Assembly: GCA_017648525.1 (NCBI GenBank)
Contig: JAGCIP010000232.1
Coordinates: 1 to 9,956 of the forward strand
Length of the DNA: 9,956 bases
From: Clostridia bacterium
GTDB lineage: Bacteria; Bacillota; Clostridia; Christensenellales; Borkfalkiaceae
Reading direction: 5' to 3'
Shown here: positions 6,645-9,956 of the stretch, piece after piece
Numbering within the stretch: the stretch's first letter is position 1
Layout of the letters: every line of letters starts with the position of its first letter
Position numbers and translations under genes: made by a program
Notes under the pieces: generated by a model
The model's database searches: none
What the model saw: only the letters and a program-made list of their open reading frames with translations
Told to the model about the DNA's origin: nothing

Positions 6645-7313
6645 CTACTTACCCAAAGTGTAACCTATACCACGTATAGATTTGATTTCAGTTTTAGAGC
6701 CGACAGCGGTTAATTTTCTTCTCAAAAAGGAAACGTAAACTTCTATGGTGTTATACTCAGCGTCGGTATCGTAACCCCAAATTTTTTCAATAAGTTTATC
6801 TTTGTCAACGCTTTTTCCTTGGTTTAAGATTAGCATTTCTAAAATTTGAAATTCCTTTTTGCCAAGAACAACACGTTTTTGCCCGCAAACAAGTTCAATA
6901 GTGTTGCGGTCAAGCGAAAGGTCGTTATAACTTAAAACGTCGCCCGTAAATTTTTCTTTTCTGCGAAGCAACGCCTTAATTCTCGCCAAAAGTTCATCTG
7001 TAGAAAAGGGTTTAGTAATATAGTCGTCTGCACCAGAGTTAAGTCCGTCAATTTTATCGGTAATCTCAGATTTAGCAGATAGCATTAAAACAGGAGTGCT
7101 ACATTGATTTTCACGCAAGGTCTTAAGTACGGTTATTCCGTCTATTTTAGGCATCATTATATCAAGAATAATTAAATCGTAAATAGCGGATAAAGCCATA
7201 TCAAGCCCGTCTTCTCCGTTATAGGCGCAATCTACTGAATAATTGTTCTTTTTTAATATTGCGCAAAGTGCGTCGGTTAATTGTTTTTCGTCGTCTACTA
7301 ATAAAATCTTCAT
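6645..7313 (-). CDS. OmpR/PhoB-family response regulator
   Basis: 222 residues, normal for the family. The receiver domain has the acidic pair DD (7-8), phospho-acceptor Asp51 in LIILDIMMP, the switch Ser79 in MLSAK, and Lys101 in YITKPF. A winged-helix DNA-binding domain (about 125-222) follows, with the recognition region NTIEVYVSFLRRKL and the end RGIGYTLGK typical of PhoB/OmpR proteins. It should be phosphorylated by the adjoining kinase and act as a transcription factor. It is the first gene of the pair; only a weak SD-like GGTAAC lies 8 nt before the ATG. Targets are unknown. No clear OmpR-type tandem direct repeats were seen upstream of it or of the feo operon. Confidence 0.96.
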   Translation of the reverse strand: MKILLVDDEKQLTDALCAILKKNNYSVDCAYNGEDGLDMALSAIYDLIILDIMMPKIDGITVLKTLRENQCSTPVLMLSAKSEITDKIDGLNSGADDYITKPFSTDELLARIKALLRRKEKFTGDVLSYNDLSLDRNTIELVCGQKRVVLGKKEFQILEMLILNQGKSVDKDKLIEKIWGYDTDAEYNTIEVYVSFLRRKLTAVGSKTEIKSIRGIGYTLGK

Positions 7314-7344
7314 ATTTTAATGTTACCAAATAAAAATTGAATAT

Positions 7345-7392
7345 AACTTAAAAAATAATAAATAATTTTTATTTTCAATAATTTTTTAAGTT
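7345..7392. repeat. AT-only inverted repeat upstream of the response regulator
   Basis: Arms AACTTAAAAAAT (7345-7356) and ATTTTTTAAGTT (7381-7392) are perfect 12-bp reverse complements, separated by a 24-bp AT-rich loop. With almost no GC it is not a rho-independent terminator. It could be an operator or a bent-DNA element, or chance in AT-rich sequence. Confidence 0.5.
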
Positions 7393-7411
7393 TCGTTTGT
7401 TAATATGTAAA
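7383..7411 (-). promoter_or_regulatory. Possible promoter of the two-component operon
   Basis: On the minus strand TTTACA (7411-7406), 17 bp, then TAAAAA (7388-7383). The -35 is good but the -10 is poor. The -10 overlaps the right arm of the AT inverted repeat. This is the best of several weak candidates in the gap. Confidence 0.3.
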
Positions 7412-7434
7412 CGTAGAAAGCAAAAGCTTTCGTT
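7410..7434. repeat. Small hairpin in the leader region of the two-component operon
   Basis: GAAAGC (7416-7421), loop AAAA, GCTTTC (7426-7431) is a perfect 6-bp stem, with AAC/GTT able to pair outside it across a bulge. It is not followed by a U-run on either strand, so it is not a classic terminator. Function unknown. Confidence 0.4.
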
Positions 7435-7519
7435 AAATTGTTCACACTCTCAATAAACTTTTTCCTGGGGCAGGGCGTCGTATTTTCGGCGTTCTGTTCT
7501 TTTTAAATATAATATTAAA

Positions 7520-7545
7520 AAAACCGCCGATAAAACGGCGGTTTT
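7520..7545 (-). terminator. Rho-independent terminator of the phosphoribosyltransferase gene
   Basis: The stem AAAACCGCCG (7520-7529) and CGGCGGTTTT (7536-7545) is a perfect 10-bp inverted repeat with a 6-nt loop. On the minus strand it is followed by a run of seven T. It begins 5 nt after the stop codon at 7550-7552. It isolates this gene from the two-component operon downstream. Confidence 0.93.
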
Positions 7546-7549
7546 AATT

Positions 7550-8089
7550 TTAAAGTAATGGAATTGAAGCCAAGAAACCAACGTCTGCACGGTTTTTAGC
7601 GTCGCCCTCAGCAAGAACGAAGAGTTTTTTGTGAACGATTCCGCCCGCTTTTTCAACTAACTTTTCAAGACCTTTAACGCTTTCGCCGGTTGAAATAACG
7701 TCGTCAACAATAGCAACTTTTTTACCTTTAATCAAGTCAACGTCGTGTTTGGAAAGGTGGAATTCTTGATCTTTGCCAGTCGTTATTGAAGTTCCGTAAG
7801 AAACGCTTATACCGTCTTGCATATAAAGTTTTTTGCTTTTTCTTGCCACGGCGTAGTAGGGCATATTTAATTCTCTTGCTACAACGTGGGTAAGTTGTAA
7901 CCCTTTAGATTCTGCAGTAATCAAAACTTCGCTATCTTCAACTAATTTTGCTAATTCTTTACCGCAATGTTCGGTAAGTGGAGAGTTGCCGTGCAAATTG
8001 AAAAAAGCAATATTTATTCCGCTTGGTAAAGGTAGAATAGGTAATTGTGCATTATAACCTTTGATATCAACTTCAAAAAATTTTTCCAT
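7550..8089 (-). CDS. Type I phosphoribosyltransferase (adenine PRT-like, COG0503 type)
   Basis: 179 residues from the ATG at 8089. The PRPP-binding loop VAIVDDVISTGES (125-137), with the acidic pair Asp129-Asp130, is the hallmark of type I phosphoribosyltransferases. These join a nucleobase to PRPP to give a nucleotide and pyrophosphate. The LITAESKGLQL segment (56-66) matches the PPi-binding region of the APRT/XPRT branch. The hood region that sets base specificity does not let me name the base, so adenine salvage is a family-level guess. The chosen start has GGGG 8 nt upstream. A GTG at 8131 in the same frame would lie upstream of the promoter's -10 box. The gene is monocistronic, with its own promoter and terminator, and divergent from the cation ATPase. 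Confidence 0.88.
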   Translation of the reverse strand: MEKFFEVDIKGYNAQLPILPLPSGINIAFFNLHGNSPLTEHCGKELAKLVEDSEVLITAESKGLQLTHVVARELNMPYYAVARKSKKLYMQDGISVSYGTSITTGKDQEFHLSKHDVDLIKGKKVAIVDDVISTGESVKGLEKLVEKAGGIVHKKLFVLAEGDAKNRADVGFLASIPLL

Positions 8090-8103
8090 ACGTATAACCC
8101 CGC

Positions 8104-8159
8104 TTTTATAGTTACGACAATAGTTTATCACAAAATAAAAAGTTTGTCCAACTATAAAA
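8104..8159. repeat. Inverted repeat bracketing the phosphoribosyltransferase promoter
   Basis: TTTTATAGTT (8104-8113) and AACTATAAAA (8150-8159) are perfect 10-bp reverse complements, 46 bp apart start to start. The -35 and -10 boxes of the minus-strand promoter lie between them. They could be paired half-sites for a looping or tetrameric regulator. They do not resemble the Bacillus PurR box. Confidence 0.45.
8122..8150 (-). promoter_or_regulatory. Promoter of the phosphoribosyltransferase gene
   Basis: On the minus strand TGGACA (8150-8145), 17 bp, then TAAACT (8127-8122), with a TG one base upstream of the -10 (TGATAAACT) as in extended -10 promoters. The start point would be near 8115, leaving a leader of about 26 nt, which is too short for a riboswitch. 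Confidence 0.7.
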
Positions 8160-8211
8160 TCATATATTTAAATATTTTTGCATAATTTTATTATAACGAG
8201 CGGAGGTGTAT

Positions 8212-9956
8212 ATGGACTTTCATAATAAAACCGTGCAACAAACTCTAATTCAGTTATCAAGCAACAAAAAAACGGGATTAACTAACGCACAAATAGAAAA
8301 AAGCGTAAACAAGCACGGCAAAAATATATTAAACAAAGCAAAGACTAAAAATTTCTTCGCAAGGCTTTTTGATGCTTTTAAAGAGCCCATGCTAGTTATA
8401 TTATTATTTGGTTTTGTTTTAGCCTTTGGTACGGAGATAGGTAAATTCTTAAAGACGGGCGAAGGTGATTTTGCAGAGTGCGTTGGAATACTTTTTGCAA
8501 TAATACTTTCGGTATCAATAACGCTGATTATGGAAGGCAGTTCGCAAAGGGCTTTTAATGCGCTCGGAAGAATTTATGATAATTTATCGGTAAGGGTAAT
8601 ACGGAACGGAAAAACTATGATTATCTCACAAGTAGAAGTCGTGGTCGGAGATATTATTATACTTGAAAGTGGAGATAAGATAGTTGCAGACGGCAGACTT
8701 GTTGAAAGCAACGGATTATTAGTGGACGAGTCTGCATTAACAGGGGAAAGTTTACCCGTTAATAAGGACTATTCGGTGGTTTTTCAAGAAAACACACCGC
8801 TTGCCGAACGAAAAAATTGCGTCTACTCAGGAACTTTTATAACTTCTGGTAGTGGAATAATGGTAGTAACGGCAATAGGGAATTCAACTGAAATAGGCGG
8901 GATTGCAGGCGAACTGTGCGTTGATTCGGAAAGTTCTCCTTTACAAGTAAAACTTGCAAAACTAGGTAAAATTATAACTTTAATAGGTGCTAGTAGCGCT
9001 ATAACGGTTTTCTTAATTTCTATAATAAGATTATACACTTTTGGCTCGTTAGATTTTTCAAACATACAAAGTTTGTTCGTTTCTTGTATAATATTGATAG
9101 TTGCTGCCGTCCCCGAAGGTCTGCCAACAATAGTGGCCGTTTCACTTGCGCTAAATATGATTAAATTAGCAAAGGAAAACGCTTTAATTAAAAAGATGAC
9201 TGCAACCGAAACTGCAGGGGCGGTAAGCGTTATATGTTCGGATAAAACGGGGACTTTAACAGAAAATAAAATGAAAGTTATGAGCGTGTGCAAAAATAAA
9301 TATTGCACCGCACCTAATAAAATTACAGAAGAAATACTTTTACAAAATTTTGTTTGCAATTCTACGGCTGATTTAATAAAAGGCAAAAACGGTTATGCGG
9401 TAGTAGGTAGCGCAACCGAAGGTGCGTTGCTACAAAGTTTTGCTAAATCTCGCCCCGAAATTAGTTATGAAAAATATAGGGAAGAGTTTAAGGTTGTAGA
9501 AAGAGAGCCTTTTTCAAGTGAAAAGAAGTATATGACCACCACAATAGAGATAAACGGCAAGTTGAGAAAACTTATTAAGGGTGCGCCCGAGCGTGTTTTA
9601 ATAAGATGCGCCCTTACTGAAGGGCAAAAAAAGAGTATATTAGATGAAATTTCTGCACATCAAAAGAAAGCGCGCAGAATTATTTGTTTTGCACATAAAG
9701 ATATTCAAGACGGCTTAGACGGCGAATTTATTTACGACGGTTTTGTTGCCGTTTGCGATCCTGTTAGAAAAGAAGTGTTAAAAGCGGTTTTGGATTGTAA
9801 ACGTGCGGGGATTAAAGTTAAAATTCTCACGGGTGACAATGCGGAAACGGCTTTTGCAGTAGCAAGAGAATTAAATCTTGCCGAAAAGCCTGCCGAAGTA
9901 ATAAACGCACAAGATATAGAAAAGCTAGACGACCAAAAGTTTAAGCAAATACTTGG
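8212..9956 (+). CDS. P2A-type cation ATPase, probably Ca2+-translocating (3' end outside window)
   Basis: 581 residues are visible of an expected 850-900. The N-terminal cation-ATPase domain (1-55) leads to TM helices near 58-73 and 88-107. Actuator motif TGES is at 177-180. Membrane helices near 253-272 and 285-300 precede PEGLP (301-305), the TM4 cation-site motif of SERCA/PMCA-type pumps. Asp344 in DKTGTLT (344-350) is the phosphorylation site. The nucleotide domain has KGAPE (456-460), and the P domain shows DPVR (516-519) and TGDN (540-543). There are no heavy-metal domains, unlike the CopA in this window. PEGLP supports Ca2+ (or Mn2+) export rather than K+/Na+, but the TM5-TM6 residues that would settle it are missing. 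A strong SD GGAGGTG (8202-8208) lies 3 nt before the ATG at 8212. Confidence 0.93.
   Translation, partial: MDFHNKTVQQTLIQLSSNKKTGLTNAQIEKSVNKHGKNILNKAKTKNFFARLFDAFKEPMLVILLFGFVLAFGTEIGKFLKTGEGDFAECVGILFAIILSVSITLIMEGSSQRAFNALGRIYDNLSVRVIRNGKTMIISQVEVVVGDIIILESGDKIVADGRLVESNGLLVDESALTGESLPVNKDYSVVFQENTPLAERKNCVYSGTFITSGSGIMVVTAIGNSTEIGGIAGELCVDSESSPLQVKLAKLGKIITLIGASSAITVFLISIIRLYTFGSLDFSNIQSLFVSCIILIVAAVPEGLPTIVAVSLALNMIKLAKENALIKKMTATETAGAVSVICSDKTGTLTENKMKVMSVCKNKYCTAPNKITEEILLQNFVCNSTADLIKGKNGYAVVGSATEGALLQSFAKSRPEISYEKYREEFKVVEREPFSSEKKYMTTTIEINGKLRKLIKGAPERVLIRCALTEGQKKSILDEISAHQKKARRIICFAHKDIQDGLDGEFIYDGFVAVCDPVRKEVLKAVLDCKRAGIKVKILTGDNAETAFAVARELNLAEKPAEVINAQDIEKLDDQKFKQIL

Noticed and set aside
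7450..7656. 68-codon minus-strand open frame
   Set aside because: It starts at a TTG inside the phosphoribosyltransferase gene and runs through its terminator; no SD and no recognisable protein features.
8090..8131. Longer phosphoribosyltransferase starting at GTG 8131
   Set aside because: That start would lie upstream of the -10 box of the best promoter, and it lacks an SD; ATG 8089 has GGGG 8 nt upstream.
8181..8197. Promoter for the Ca2+-type ATPase (CATAAT at 8181 or TATAAC at 8192)
   Set aside because: No -35 at a proper distance for the first; the second would start transcription inside the SD. The gene surely has a promoter, but I cannot place it.
8823..9386. 187-codon minus-strand open frame
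   Set aside because: It is fully antisense to the conserved catalytic region of the cation ATPase; a shadow of codon bias with no start signals.

Overview
The window is AT-rich DNA from a bacterium with strong GGAGGTG Shine-Dalgarno sites, consensus sigma-A-type promoters and tightly packed operons. This fits a low-GC Gram-positive lineage (Bacillota/Clostridia-like). The lineage is inferred from style and gene content, not from a phylogenetic marker. No mobile element, CRISPR array, rRNA or tRNA is seen.

Layout. (1) Positions 1-244, minus: N-terminal part of a TetR-family repressor, cut by the window edge. It starts from a perfect TTGACA-17-TATAAT promoter placed so that its mRNA would be leaderless. 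(2) Positions 245-413: divergent regulatory region with a plus-strand promoter and three copies of a dyad, TGAAA-N4-TTTCA followed by CA. (3) Positions 414-5491, plus: a compact metal operon of feoA, feoB, a 56-residue Cys-rich membrane miniprotein and a CopA-type Cu(I) P-type ATPase, with gaps of 1, 3 and 7 nt. (4) Positions 5465-7313, minus: an OmpR-family response regulator and its histidine kinase. The kinase gene overlaps the copA 3' end tail to tail by 27 bp. (5) Positions 7314-7549: AT-rich leader region, a small unexplained GC-rich patch and a strong terminator. (6) Positions 7550-8089, minus: a type I phosphoribosyltransferase. (7) Positions 8212-9956, plus: a P2A (Ca2+-type) cation ATPase, open at the right edge.

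How it may work together. FeoA/FeoB and the Cys-rich protein form a ferrous iron uptake module. The co-transcribed copper exporter would tie Fe(II) import to Cu(I) detoxification. The TetR protein and the three dyads around the feo promoter suggest local control, but the ligand is unknown. The two-component system faces the operon and may or may not be linked to it.

The most unusual points are the regularly spaced operator array, the leaderless repressor start, the CopA with metal-binding domains at both ends, and its phosphorylation motif DKTATIT in place of the near-universal DKTGT. No wholly new system is evident; most genes belong to known families.
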